Origin: Didymodactylos carnosus
Lineage: Eukaryota; Rotifera; Eurotatoria; Philodinida; Philodinidae
Direction of reading: 5' to 3'
DNA: 57,223 nt
NCBI GenBank assembly: GCA_905250885.1
Contig: CAJNOQ010000281.1
Location: 1 to 57,223 of the forward strand
The position numbers were made by a program, and so were the translations under genes. This document shows, piece after piece, positions 1 through 11,600 of this stretch (positions are counted from its first letter, which is position 1; every line of letters begins with the position of its first letter). The notes under the pieces were generated by a model. The model searched no databases. It saw only the letters and a program-made list of their open reading frames with translations, and was not told the DNA's origin.

Positions 1-49
1 CCAATATTAATTATTTGGGCCCAGGTTTTGGGGTGTTCTTACCCTTTCT

Positions 50-230
50 TCTTTGTGTTCGTAGATGTTCGTGGATGTTCGTGGGTGTTCATTCAAAATG
101 TATGCTTAAAAAGCGAAACTATAAAAAGTTTTTTGGGTGTTCGTTAGGTATTGCTATACTCAGCTCGATGAGCTCTATCGATTGGCTAACTCAGATTTTA
201 ATTTGGGGGTGTTCGTGAATGTTCACGTCT
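50..230. repeat. GTGTTCGTG-type short repeats
   Basis: Copies of a short unit close to GATGTTCGTGG occur in near-tandem at about 55-92, and related GGGTGTTCGT copies recur near 134 and 206-222. No coding frame here looks real. It may be the edge of a longer repeat cut by the window start. Confidence 0.45.
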
Positions 231-517
231 TTTAGCAATACCCTTTTCTGGTTCTTCACAACAAGTTTTATGATTATCAAAGCAAAAATTTTCATTGTCC
301 AAAGGTTTTGTTTCAAATGGAATGAACAGATTTAACAGATTCCATACCCATGTGCTAATAATTGTACAAGTAATTTAAAATATATACAAGATGATATATG
401 TGCATTTTATTTTGAAAAAACAAAAGCTAGAAATAAATTACACACACGTTGTTTAAATGGAGAATAAGACGCAAATATCTAAGGGATTGTCTTTCGAGTA
501 AACACAATCAATTGTCT

Positions 518-1244
518 TTAAGAGAGATATTTAAATTTGGGCCAATTGTAACCGTCAATAACCGGATCTTCTGGAAATGGTAGTCCTTTTTTAACACGAT
601 GTTGATACATATATTGCTAGAATAGTAAAAAAATGTCAAATTTTACATGATGTTACAAGAACAATTGAGTCATTTTGTAAGTTGAAGAATTTCAATATAG
701 ATAATAAGAGATACACTGAGGATGTCTTTTGAATAAAGACGAAACGTCTCAAATAGAAAATAGTCGATTTTGTGTATCTCTTATTAAGAACAATTGAACT
801 TACATAGCGTAACATTTTTTTTAAATTATGTGTACATTCAAAATAATCGTCCCACTCATCTTTACATATATCATGTCGTTTTTGAGATAACTACAACGGA
901 AAAAGTAAGCGAAAAAGAATAATGAAAACAGCAAGACATATTGAACTACATACTAAATGTGTACACATTCGATATTGTTTCGCAAATTTTTGACATGAAC
1001 CACCATAGCCCGTAAATAAATTTTCGGCAAATGAATCAAATGGTGAATAGATAACTGTTTTTGTAGGAAATGGCTCCGGATTGAACGAATGAATTACAGT
1101 ACGATACCAACGTAATAAAGGATTTACTTGTTCAACGTCTGGTACGAGTTCCATCGGAATACGAACACTATTTCTGTTAGTGGTCGTCGTTGACGATGAT
1201 GAATCGGCAACTGGTCCAGGAGCGTCACCGCCACTTGACGACAT
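518..1244 (-). CDS. NDUFS5: NADH dehydrogenase iron-sulfur protein 5 (complex I 15 kDa subunit)
   Basis: Accessory subunit of mitochondrial complex I on the intermembrane-space side of the membrane arm. I assemble three exons: 954-1244, 804-890 and 518-616, with GT..AG introns and continuous frame, giving 158 residues. Exon 1 contains C84 and C94 and exon 2 contains C106 and C116, so the protein has a twin CX9C motif, the disulfide hairpin fold of the NDUFS5/CHCHD class. The segment KDEWDDYFEC matches the position of IEYDDFVEC in the animal protein, and a proline-containing basic tail follows as in the family. The N-terminus is longer than the roughly 105 residues usual in mammals and is rich in Ser/Thr. 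Unspliced, exon 1 would read into a false hydrophobic tail that ends at 891. An acceptor-like CAG lies at 1262-1264, so a 5' UTR intron or trans-splice site is likely. Confidence 0.85.
703..785. repeat. Small hairpin/MITE in NDUFS5 intron 2
   Basis: A perfect 14-base inverted repeat, AATAAGAGATACAC at 703-716 and its complement at 772-785, brackets about 55 bases. A direct repeat AAGAACAATTGA lies on both sides (near 657 and 786). The whole sits inside the second intron of NDUFS5. It could be a short non-autonomous element or a structured intron hairpin. Confidence 0.55.
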
Positions 1245-1264
1245 TTTCTGTCTTAATCAATCTG

Positions 1265-2619
1265 AAAACAAACACAATAATGATGGAACTGTAGAAAAAG
1301 TCATCTCAAATTCTCAATTCATTCTTAGGTGAATACTAATGGAGAATTTTATTGGATTCGAACATGTTTCCAAACAAGTAAACATAAAAGACCCGCTAAG
1401 AAAAACATAGAACAAAATTAAAAAAGATCACTCGATTTGAGGAATGAATGCATAAGATCAAAGATAGACAGCAATTTATTGTTGTTATTGAGACTTCTCT
1501 TGTTTCAAAATTGATAATACATCGACCTTTTTAAAACATTTCAAGATGTTGATTTTCTAAACCATTGATGCAAACGATGACATGTTTGGACATGATGTAA
1601 CTCAAATCATTATTTCTTACTGCGACGTCTATCATCACGTGATTATGTGATCTATTAAATGAAAAAGAACGGTTATTTATGATCAACTTGAAACTGGCAG
1701 ATTAAAGGAGAGTGAGACTACCATGTTTTAGCTAGAATTGTTCAATGTTTGCTATTTCTACGGCACATGCAATATTTTCCAATAAAAATCAATTTAAACA
1801 ACCATAGGTGACGAAGCCACAATACTCAATCAGATTGCGTCTCACTAAATTTCAAGAAAAAAAAATTAATTTCTTCTTGTTAAGGCTAATTGGGTCCGCT
1901 TTTGTTCACCAACAATTTAAAACATAGACAATGCATATTCTTTTTCTTTACATAGTTTTTTCAACATTAATATATTTTATCACAATCTTTAGTTCTCTTT
2001 TCAATTGTAGTGTTTTCGCGAGAAACTAACGTCGATGGTCGTTGCTCGATCTAAAAAACAGGAGAAAAAAACGAATTCAATGAACACAAAAGAAGATCAT
2101 TTACTAACTTCTGGACGATCGTCATTTTGCTTTATCATCCTCATTGTCGAGTAAAAATAACTCATCTTTTATAGAATTGTCTATAAAATTTAAAAAAATT
2201 ATCATATTAGATAGGAGAGACTTATAAATGTCATTTTTGGACAAACATTGATTCAACTTCATAACAACTGTATATTTTTCTCCTTCGATTGGCCGGATGA
2301 GAACGTTTTTTTTTGTTCCTGACAAACAGATAGGATGAAATAACGCATAAACTCATCTACTCTTATTATATAGCACTTGTCTATTCTTGTGAACAATTAG
2401 TTAAAGCCACTAATCAAATTCGAACGTCACTTTACAAAACAACCGAAATTACAACTACACAACAAACACATTTTTTTTTACTCATTCTAATAGGACACAT
2501 CTTTACTCTATTAATGGGCTTAATTTTCAACTGTAAATTATATAATGCAAAAAAAATGGATGAATTGAATGGAAAATTTATTCAATAACAATGACAATAC
2601 ACAAAACAATCGGACAAAA
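1265..2619. other. Gap between NDUFS5 and NOC2, no secure gene
   Basis: No long exon is secure. On the minus strand a 41-residue frame runs 2356-2231, with a hydrophobic start then a very basic stretch (KKKRSHPANRRRK). An overlapping frame on the same strand, opening at an acceptor-like TTTGTCAG near 2323, encodes about 66 residues to 2122. Another short spliced reading is possible at 2160-1990. These compete with one another and none resembles a family I know. The stretch should also hold the NDUFS5 promoter and the NOC2 3' end. Confidence 0.3.
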
Positions 2620-5600
2620 TCAAAAATCATCTATCGTTAAATCTTTTAATTGATCTCGAGCACCACGTTTTTTTATTTCTTTCACAAACTGAGATGTACT
2701 ATCTGATTTCGAACGTCTAAAAAAAATACACATGATATGTGAAAGTAAACCATTAAAGATAAATTTCTATTTTGTTTTTCATTACTTTGGCTTTTTCACT
2801 TCTGTTTCTTCTATTTCATCTAATTCATCTTCTTCATCTTCTTCATCTTCTTCTTCTTCTTCACTTTCGTCGCTATCATGTTTTCGTTTCTTAAATATAA
2901 AACAAATTTAAAAGAAAAACAAATTATCACATGTTATTTCTTGTACTATTACCTTTTTCAATTGAAAAAATTCGCCATCTTCGTCGTTATCATCATTGTC
3001 GCTTATATCTTTTTCGATTAAGTTTTTAAAATCTTGTTTATCATTGACAAATTTTGTTGGACGAATAAGTTCAGGTAATTCAGCACGACCTCTGGCTGAT
3101 ATCTAGACAAAAAACAAACGCATTATTTGAACCAAAAATGAGAAATGGTCAATCAATAATAATTTTTTTTTAAGCAAAATTAATTATCTAAGTTCAATTG
3201 GATTTATACTCAAAGAATATGAACAAGTATCTCTTACTGGAACTCACCGAATCTCTTGGCTGTCAGTAATGGATTTCTCAGGGTTATAGTAAGAAACCGA
3301 CGTTATATGAACGTCTGAGATGAGAAGTGTGCTTATGAGTTGTCAAATTCTGGATATCGATGAGACGTTCCTTCCCGATGTATGAACTAGAGCTCAAAAC
3401 TCAAGATTTTCCACTGATTATGACGCTCACACTATTGTATACAAAAATCGATTCAGACAGCGGTAGAAAATCCATGAGTTTTCTGAAGACCCTCGAGAGA
3501 TCCATGAGCCAGAGACACTCTGCTGTGCCATCTGAGATTGAAGTCAAGAGAGTTTTGTCTTTCTGAAGAATTTTTTTATCCTTCTTTTCTATGTATCCGC
3601 CGTCTTGTGACAGATAGACATGGGTCGTTTTAACTTAAAGTCAAGGAAATGTTTATTAGCTTAGACTTGTAACATTAATTTCATACTTTTTCTTTTTGTG
3701 CAATATCTTCTAAAACTTCTCTCTGTCGTAATGATAGATAACGTTGATAATGTATTTTCAATGGTGTTTGTTCCTGTTTACTATTTTCAAGCCAAGTTTC
3801 CTAAATGAATAGATTAAGAATTAAAAAATGTATAATCGGTCGATTTATTTACACACCATTTGTTTAATGTCTTTAATATTTAAACCTGTTTTTTGTCGTC
3901 TATCTTCAATTACTTTTGCATTTTCTTGTAATTTTTCTAATAAACCTTTAATTACTTTACAAAAATTTTGTATTTGACATGTTTTTAAAAATGATTTAAA
4001 CTTAAAAATAAAAAAAAAAATCATAATTATTTTTGAATTTTTAGACAAATAGAACTAGTCTATAGACATACTTTTAATACAACGGGAAATATTAGTTCTG
4101 GAAATGAAAAATGATATGAATAATTGACCAGATAAAGTATAAATAATTCATACAATTGATCCATTAGACCATCCTTTTGAAAAAAAAATAAAGAAGATCA
4201 GTTTTAAGAATATAAGAAAAAATTCTTACTTTATATGCACGATCTTCCATTTGTAATTTTGATAATTTTAAAGCAGTATCAAAATTAATATATTGCGCTT
4301 TTAAACTCGCTGTTTTGTGTTTCTTATTGAAATCTGTTATATCAAACACCTTTAAAAGAAAATATGTTCATTTGATACGTCTATAGAGAACTGGATGCGA
4401 TATGATTAACAATTTAATCATTCATTTTTCTCTCAAAACTCTATTTTGTTAAAGGTGTGTTTAATCAGCTGATGATAACAGCTGACATAATTGAAAGAAA
4501 TCACAAAAATAAGTTTTATAGTACATACTTCAATTAGAAATGGTAAAACAGGAATAAATGTGTCTGTTAATGTTGTTAATTTAATAAGTGAACGTATACA
4601 ATGAAAACGTAATGGATAATAACGAGCAATTGGAACAAGTCTATAAATCAAACATGAAATTTTACTAGACACAGAATAAAATATGGCTCATTGCACAGTA
4701 GCTGTGGAATCATAAAGGTAATGGAGACGATGTCTCTACACATTTTGAAATATAAAAAGTGTGAAAACGGGATACTGAGTAGTCTTAACAACTTTAAGAA
4801 TTTATTTCTTTGAATTTGTCATACAACCGCTATATCTTTTGTATCTCGCACTCCTTTTCTGTGTTTCTTATATATATAAAAGTAGATAAAAGTAGAAAAT
4901 TCTCTGTGTAAGTATCGCAAAGATATTTTGATATTTACCTTCAGTATTAAAATTTAATCTAAACTAATTCAAAATTGTCTTTTTCAAAAATATACTTTCA
5001 GTTTTCCCCCAAAACTTCGTCCTCACAGCTTCTAACTCATTTTCCCATTTCTGCTCTTTGTAGTACATATCTAATGAAAATGGCATACCTTATTGTTCCG
5101 ATAATCACTTCGCATAGAGGATGAATTAATTGTTTTATCAATGCTTCCTTATACAACAAGCCAATAACATTTGTCCATAATGATAATGCATGAATATATT
5201 GCCAATTATAAACATTTTGAATATTTTCCTAAAATAAGAATAGATTTATAGATAATCTACTTTACTATATACTTACAACAGTACACTATCGATATCCTAA
5301 ACTTTCCACTTTTCAAAACTTATAATAATTCTCGAATACGCCTTTTAAGGGCTGCTCTCCACGTTTCTCAGATTTCTGACAAAGGGTTATCGAGGCACCG
5401 AGATTTTTCAGTACAAATAGCTCCTAGAGGTTTGAGATAAATGATCTCTTTGACATTTCGTACCCTCTGAAAATATTCTCGTTTTTCATGTGACAGACAA
5501 ACTCATCTTTCGTATCAAAATGCTGTGTATGTTTCAGAAATGTAGTTTTATATATCGGTAGATCTCAAAAAAAGTAACATATTCAAGTTGCTCGAGAAAA

Positions 5601-7870
5601 ATGTTTGATATCGGAGAAATTCCACATCGAACATCATATGAACGTCTTCTTCTACAATCATTTAAATACTACCCAGACGAAAAGTCAAAACCAGAAAAAT
5701 GCGGTTCTACAATATACGGCAGTGAACGAAACAGATCATATTTTTCTAGGCTCTCAGGAGAATCACCACAGCTTCTAAACTAAGCACTTTCCTAGAGCTG
5801 AAAGACATCTTTTTCTTGAAGAAACAATACTTTGAACTATCTGATTCCGTTGTTAAAAACTAATAATGTGCCTCTGCAAAAGTGAAAATTGTGAAAAATT
5901 ATCAGGATAACATCGAGACGACTCCTATTTTGAACAGGACACTCGATTTTATATAGAACCAAGTCGAACTCAGTTGTTTTTGAGCTTAGAAAGGAGAGAC
6001 AGCTTTAAGGCTCTTGATAATTACTGAAAAACATAATGATTACTCTACTCAAACAGTTTTCTTACACTAAGAAATAGAATAAAATAGTAAATGATTATGC
6101 ACAGAATTTTGTTATTATCAATTTTATCTTCTCATTTATCTTTCAAATATAAGAATAGTATCGGTTAATTAGTTACTTTCTTCTCTAAAATCAGTAATAA
6201 ATTTATTACTAACTGGTTTTTTTTGAATCGTTGCACTTCTTAGATGAATTGCTAGTTGCCTAATAAAAACAAATGCATGTTGATAGGTTATCGATGGAGC
6301 AATCGAATACATTTCAACTAATGATCGTTGCATAAAATTAATTAATGGTAACGATGTTGGAGATGTAAATTTACAATTTTTTAAATATTCAAAATACATT
6401 TTCTATTCAAAATAAAAAATGAAGAAAAACTATATTTTCGAACACATAAGATCTTTTTAAAAACACTTACCCTGAGAACAATCGGTGTTATTTCTTTTCT
6501 ATTTTCTCTTGTGATATGAAATAGACAAACAAATGAAATAACACGACTTTTTTCATCAGTAGCTGTAGACCATACGATAATTAATTCCTTAAAATAAAAA
6601 CAAATAGCTAGTACAGTTAGACAGAAGAAGTCGAGACCACGTTCGAACTCTCTCTCTCTCACACACACACACAGTCTAATCTTAGTTTACTACCCACTTG
6701 TATTCCTCTTTTCTTTCATTCATTAGTGAGACAAAATAATCACGTATCAGAACTTACTTTCACAATTGGTTTTCGTGTTATTGGTATGGCAAGAATAAAC
6801 GGTATTAATGTTCGAATATGACGTAAAAGTGAATTCAATGTACTAGGAACATTAATCATTGATATCAACTAAAAATGAACAGGAATGTATTCAAATTAAA
6901 AAAAGAAACTCTCTTTTGATTTGTCATACATACTCTTGCAAAACTCATTAAATATTTTTTCATAATTTCACTTAGATATTTCCAATTTGTACTTGTCTCT
7001 GGTTTTAGCTTCTTCTTTTCCGGTTTTATTTTTAAAAACCTGTATATAGCGGGTATTAATTGTTTCAAACAACATCTAACAATAGTATTGAACGCTAAAA
7101 TTATAATATCATTATGTCACAAATAATAGAACTCTATTAGAGAATAAAGAGCAATTACAATCTGGATTATCGACAGCTACATTCGATTTTGTTTTTGATT
7201 TTTTTTTCTTCTTTTTATCATCTACGTCGGTACCATAAGCAGAGAGAACTGCTGCACCAAATGACCGAATAACATGTCTTATAATTGTTAATGGTGGCTG
7301 AGATTTCTAAAAGCAAATAAGATAAAAAAAAAAATGAATATTGCAATGAGATAATAGATAGTAAGCAGAACATACTTCTAATTGAGCTGACCATTTTTCA
7401 ATCATTTCAACTGTCACCTGACTTTGTTCTTCTTCACCCTGAATTTCGTTGTCGTTGTCTTCATCCTAAAACATGAATAATTCGAGAGTCTGTCAGAAAA
7501 AAAGTCTCACTAATGCATACGTCTTCTAGAACTTCTTCAAGATTGGATGGTGGCCGATGAAATTTTTGATCTACATTTTCTTCATCTCCATCATCATCAA
7601 TATCAAAATCAAGTAGTGCTTTATCTTCTTTTTTTAAAAATTTATAAAATTCTGGATCAGTTTCTTTCAAATTGGCTAAATCTTGTTTATGTTCTAGTAG
7701 TTCATTATCGACCTCACCATTTGATCTAGAAAAAAATTTTATATTAAATTCAATATAGAACATAAGAAAGAAACATCTTACATTTTTGTCACGCTACCAT
7801 TATTTTTCGATTTTTTCATTGATGATTTACGTTCCTTTTTTTTTATGCTTGTTTTCGGTTGAAGCTTCAT
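2620..7870 (-). CDS. NOC2L: Nucleolar complex protein 2 homologue (NOC2-like)
   Basis: NOC2 forms heterodimers with NOC1 and NOC3 and carries pre-60S ribosomal particles through the nucleolus and nucleoplasm. Seventeen exons join in frame (7782-7870, 7521-7725, 7376-7465, 7159-7306, 6934-7094, 6758-6868, 6471-6587, 6214-6402, 5089-5228, 4529-4640, 4230-4349, 4072-4173, 3857-4000, 3687-3800, 2953-3102, 2786-2889, 2620-2716), about 730 residues against roughly 750 in human. Order: basic start; acidic linker with DPEFYKFLKKED; helical repeats; the block SLPLINFMQ..LVEMY..AP with YQHAFVFIRQLAIHLR; the block LVPIARYYPLRFHC..R; acidic Glu/Asp run; basic tail. These blocks are diagnostic for NOC2. 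Most introns are short; those at 3103-3686, 4641-5088 and 5229-6213 are longer and look like sites of repeat insertion. One donor, after 6214, is GTTAGT rather than GTAAGT or GTATGT. Confidence 0.95.
6647..6673. repeat. CT/CA microsatellite in a NOC2 intron
   Basis: A (TC)n run passes directly into an (AC)n run within the NOC2 intron between exons 6758-6868 and 6471-6587. Confidence 0.7.
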
Positions 7871-8643
7871 TATGAGACAATCTAAAACATAAATGCATCT
7901 CTATGAAAGCGAGCACACTGAAGTTGCAATTCAGAAGAATGAAGCTACTTTTCTCTTTTTCCTGTTATTCATACATTCGTATGGCCTATATGTTGGTAAA
8001 AGAAAACGATTGACTGTAACTGACGCATTCTATCGACTTTCTTAAATGCTTTATCAATCGGAAATTAATATTGACTGTCAAGTCAAAAATGGCTTTGATC
8101 AAAACATGTCTCTTCCGTCCTCTAACTAATGTGTTTATTTTTTCACACGCTTCTTTTTAACGCTGAAATGTACTTATTAGAACAACGGAATTGCAAAAAA
8201 CTCAGAAGAGTGAACAATAATTCATAAATAGTGTTGCTTTGACACAATGAACACTATTATGAATCACTGTAAATCGTTAAATATTTTATAAAAACTCTTT
8301 TACTACAAAGTCTCTGTTTCTTATCAACTATTACAATCTTTAATCGAAAAACAGAATGTTTTATTATAAAAAAAAACAACGAATAATCATTTATTGCATG
8401 GAAGTTGACTGTTTTTTTTTTCTTTTTTTGTTCAAAAATAAAAATATGAATGCTTTAATATAACATCTAAGTATCTACATCATACATGTTCTAAATAGAT
8501 ATATCTGAACAGCAAGAGGGATTAATAACAAGAATAGATAAGAAAACAAAAATAAACAATAAACAAAATAGAGGAGAAAAAAAAAAGCGAAATAAACAAC
8601 GACAAAGAGAAATATCATAATACAAAACGAAACATACAAATAT
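7871..8643. other. Gap between BRCT gene A and NOC2
   Basis: A+T-rich spacer between the stop of BRCT gene A and the start of NOC2, both on the minus strand. It should contain the 3' UTR of gene A and the NOC2 promoter. No exon, RNA gene or inverted repeat stands out; long T and A runs occur at 8360-8450. Confidence 0.4.
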
Positions 8644-11600
8644 CTAGCTTGGTACAACTTCATAATCCTCCATCGGTTCTAATAAATATTTTGTTACTGA
8701 TGCAAGTAACCATTCTGGTTTTAAAAATGATATATATATATGTTGACATTGTTCATATAACTCTCGTTTACCAACTAAAAATGAATCTTGACATAGAACA
8801 ATGGTTACTGTATTTGGCGGTTGATCTTTAATTTCTTGTAAACATATTCCACCACATAGTTTAATTAATTCAATAAGATTTTGATTATTAGAATAAATTG
8901 GTGGACAACCGTCACATTTTAATAAAAAGCGATAACCATTTAATAAATTTTTACGTGTTAAACGAGAACGCATCATTCCATTATGATATGGAAATGTGAG
9001 ATCACCAATCATTTCAAATTGTTGTTCATCGATGAGTTCATTATGTTCTAAACATTGATCGATCCAACGATGTGACACCACAAATAAATGACGAGCAACA
9101 GCTTCAATAACTTTTCCAGTTAATGGACATAACAGTTGAGATTGATCACCTTCATCCGTTATCAAATGAGTAGTCGTGTTGTCAACAGTTAATGTTGAAA
9201 GACATTTAAATTGATGTATGAATTGTTCAACAGTCGACTAAAAAGTAGAAAATAAACAACATACAATATCCGACTATTATTTTCACATAAAAAGAGCGAA
9301 TATATTACTATATAGGCATTTAATGAGAAATATTTGCAATCAAAAATTTAACTATAAGATACCAAGAGATTTCTGTTTAACGTTTTAAATAAATATACTT
9401 CGTGTAGCATACTCTTTGCTCATCGCTTAATGACGTTGTTGCAATAACAATTTGATTTCTTTTCTGTTTACGCAATACGGTGACGATTGTTGTTGAAGAA
9501 TCATTGTCTATTTCTTGTTTCTGACCATCGGGTTGTTTTACTGACATATCTGATTCACCTTCTCGTTGTGTGGACTCATTTTCAACCATCATCTGTTCGT
9601 CATTATCACCTTGAGGTGTACCACCAACAACAGTTACACTGTCATTTTCATCATTTATCTGAAAAAGTAGAAGATTCAACGTGATCACCTTTTTGAAATT
9701 ATTTCTGTTAGAGAAAGAGAAAGAAAGTCTAGTTATTTACTTTTTGTGTATTTGATTGTTCTCGCTCAGATGTCATATTTTGTTGATTAACGACGTTCGC
9801 TAACACAGGTCGTTGTTGTTGTTGTCTTTGTTGAACATAATTGGCTATTGTTGGAGAACCATTATTCGAGTGTACAAGTGTTTCATAATATTGTACCATT
9901 GTTTGAATAAAATGTTGTTCAGTTTTTCTGGATAATTCAACACATGGACAAGATGTAAGATCCTGACATGCATGATGTAAATGAGGTAATTGTTGAGAAT
10001 CTACAGTTTGAATTGATTGATCTAGTTTTAAAATATCTTGGTGCGAGACTGCTAACTGTTCGATTTCATCAGTGGAAGTTGATGCTGTTGTAGTGATGAC
10101 AGTTAAATCATATTGTGTTTCCATTGCTTGTAGTTCTTTTTCATCAGTTTGAATTTGTTGATGAAATAATGTTTGTGATTGAACATCATCAATTTCAATT
10201 ACATCAATTTGTTGAGTAGAGGCACGAATATCATGATTCGTTTCTGTTTCTAAAAGTTCATTGGTTGTTTCAGTAGAGACAAATATATGATTGTTCAAAT
10301 TCACTGGGATTGTCTCATTTTCATTTGGGTTCTCATCAACAGTACCGTACAATTGTCGATCATTCACAGTTGGTTCACTTTCTTCATTTACAATCATTAT
10401 ATCTGGAGTTGATGTTACTTTGCCAATTGTGATTGTTGATGCTGTTTTGATTGTAGGGCGAAAAACTAGAACAAAAAAATAGAAAAAGTTATGAATGTAA
10501 AGCATACACTATGTTGGAGAAAATTGCTTTTATTATCTATTTTTATCCATATACTATTGTAAAGTTCTATGTCTTCTGTTTAACGATTACTAACCGATAG
10601 GATTACGTAAATCAGAAATCGCCGTTCTTTTTATTGTTTTTTTTGCTTTGTTTAACACTTCAGTAGACTCTAAATCAAGACAAAACAAAGTCTGTTGAAA
10701 TCCAACTTATTCTTTTTAATATCGTATATTAATACTCATACGAGCCATTTTATTCGTTGGAATTGATTTACGTGTTGTTGAACGAGGTGTCGAGACGAAA
10801 TTCGTTATTAGATCAGAAGCGGGTTCGGCTAAACTCGATTTTGCTTTTTGTTGTTTCGGCGATGATTTCCGATGTTTTTCCTCTATAATTCGCAATTGAT
10901 CGCTAAGTGCAGATTTTCGCTCTTCAGCTCTGTCATAATCCGGTTGTTTAAGACCTGAAGAAGTAAAAGCGAATATAATTGAGAAATAGAGTAGGTTTTT
11001 GTGTTTGAGCATACCACGTCCTTCAACTAACAGTGGTACTTGTTCGATTAGCCGAGTTTCACGAACATAACTATCTTCTTCGCTGACAATCTCAATTGGA
11101 CCTGGAAAAGAAAAAACAAAAATTTCTATAGTAGAATAAATTAGATCCATAATGAATGAAAAAACAGCTATTCGACGCTAGGCTGCTGATCGAATTCGGT
11201 CACAAAAACGCATTAGAGCCAACTCAAAGATGGGAAAACAAACGTTTGTCCTTTTACAGTCACCAGGATCAACTATTACACGAGCTTAAGTTCGAATAAT
11301 ACTACAGGGTTGGCAAAATATTTTTCCAGGGGGGATGGAGCTCAAACCACAAATGATATACCAAATTAATACACATCTAAAATGGGATTGATGAGTATAA
11401 TTGATATCCCGTATGATGATTATTGGCTGTAGAATTATGAAAATCTCTATCGGGTGCGCCATAATGATTAAATTTTGGATATAGTGATGATTTCACTAAA
11501 AATCCCATAAGTCATCAAAACAAAAGCTTTTCGATCGGTTTTGTTTTGATCAGAAATGATTGCTCTTTCTTCTATTGCTCGAACTGCAGAATAAAAACTT

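Noticed and set aside
891..953. Hydrophobic C-terminal tail on the exon 1 frame of NDUFS5
   Set aside because: It is intron sequence: a GTATGT donor at 953 and a TTGTAG acceptor at 891 join frames that restore the CX9C motif.
3103..3686. Possible gene inside the long NOC2 intron (plus-strand frame at 3360-3566)
   Set aside because: Short, no splice partners and no known family; more likely inserted repeat DNA.
6647..6673. Possible CRISPR-like or regulatory repeat
   Set aside because: A plain dinucleotide microsatellite; no spacer structure, and a eukaryotic setting.
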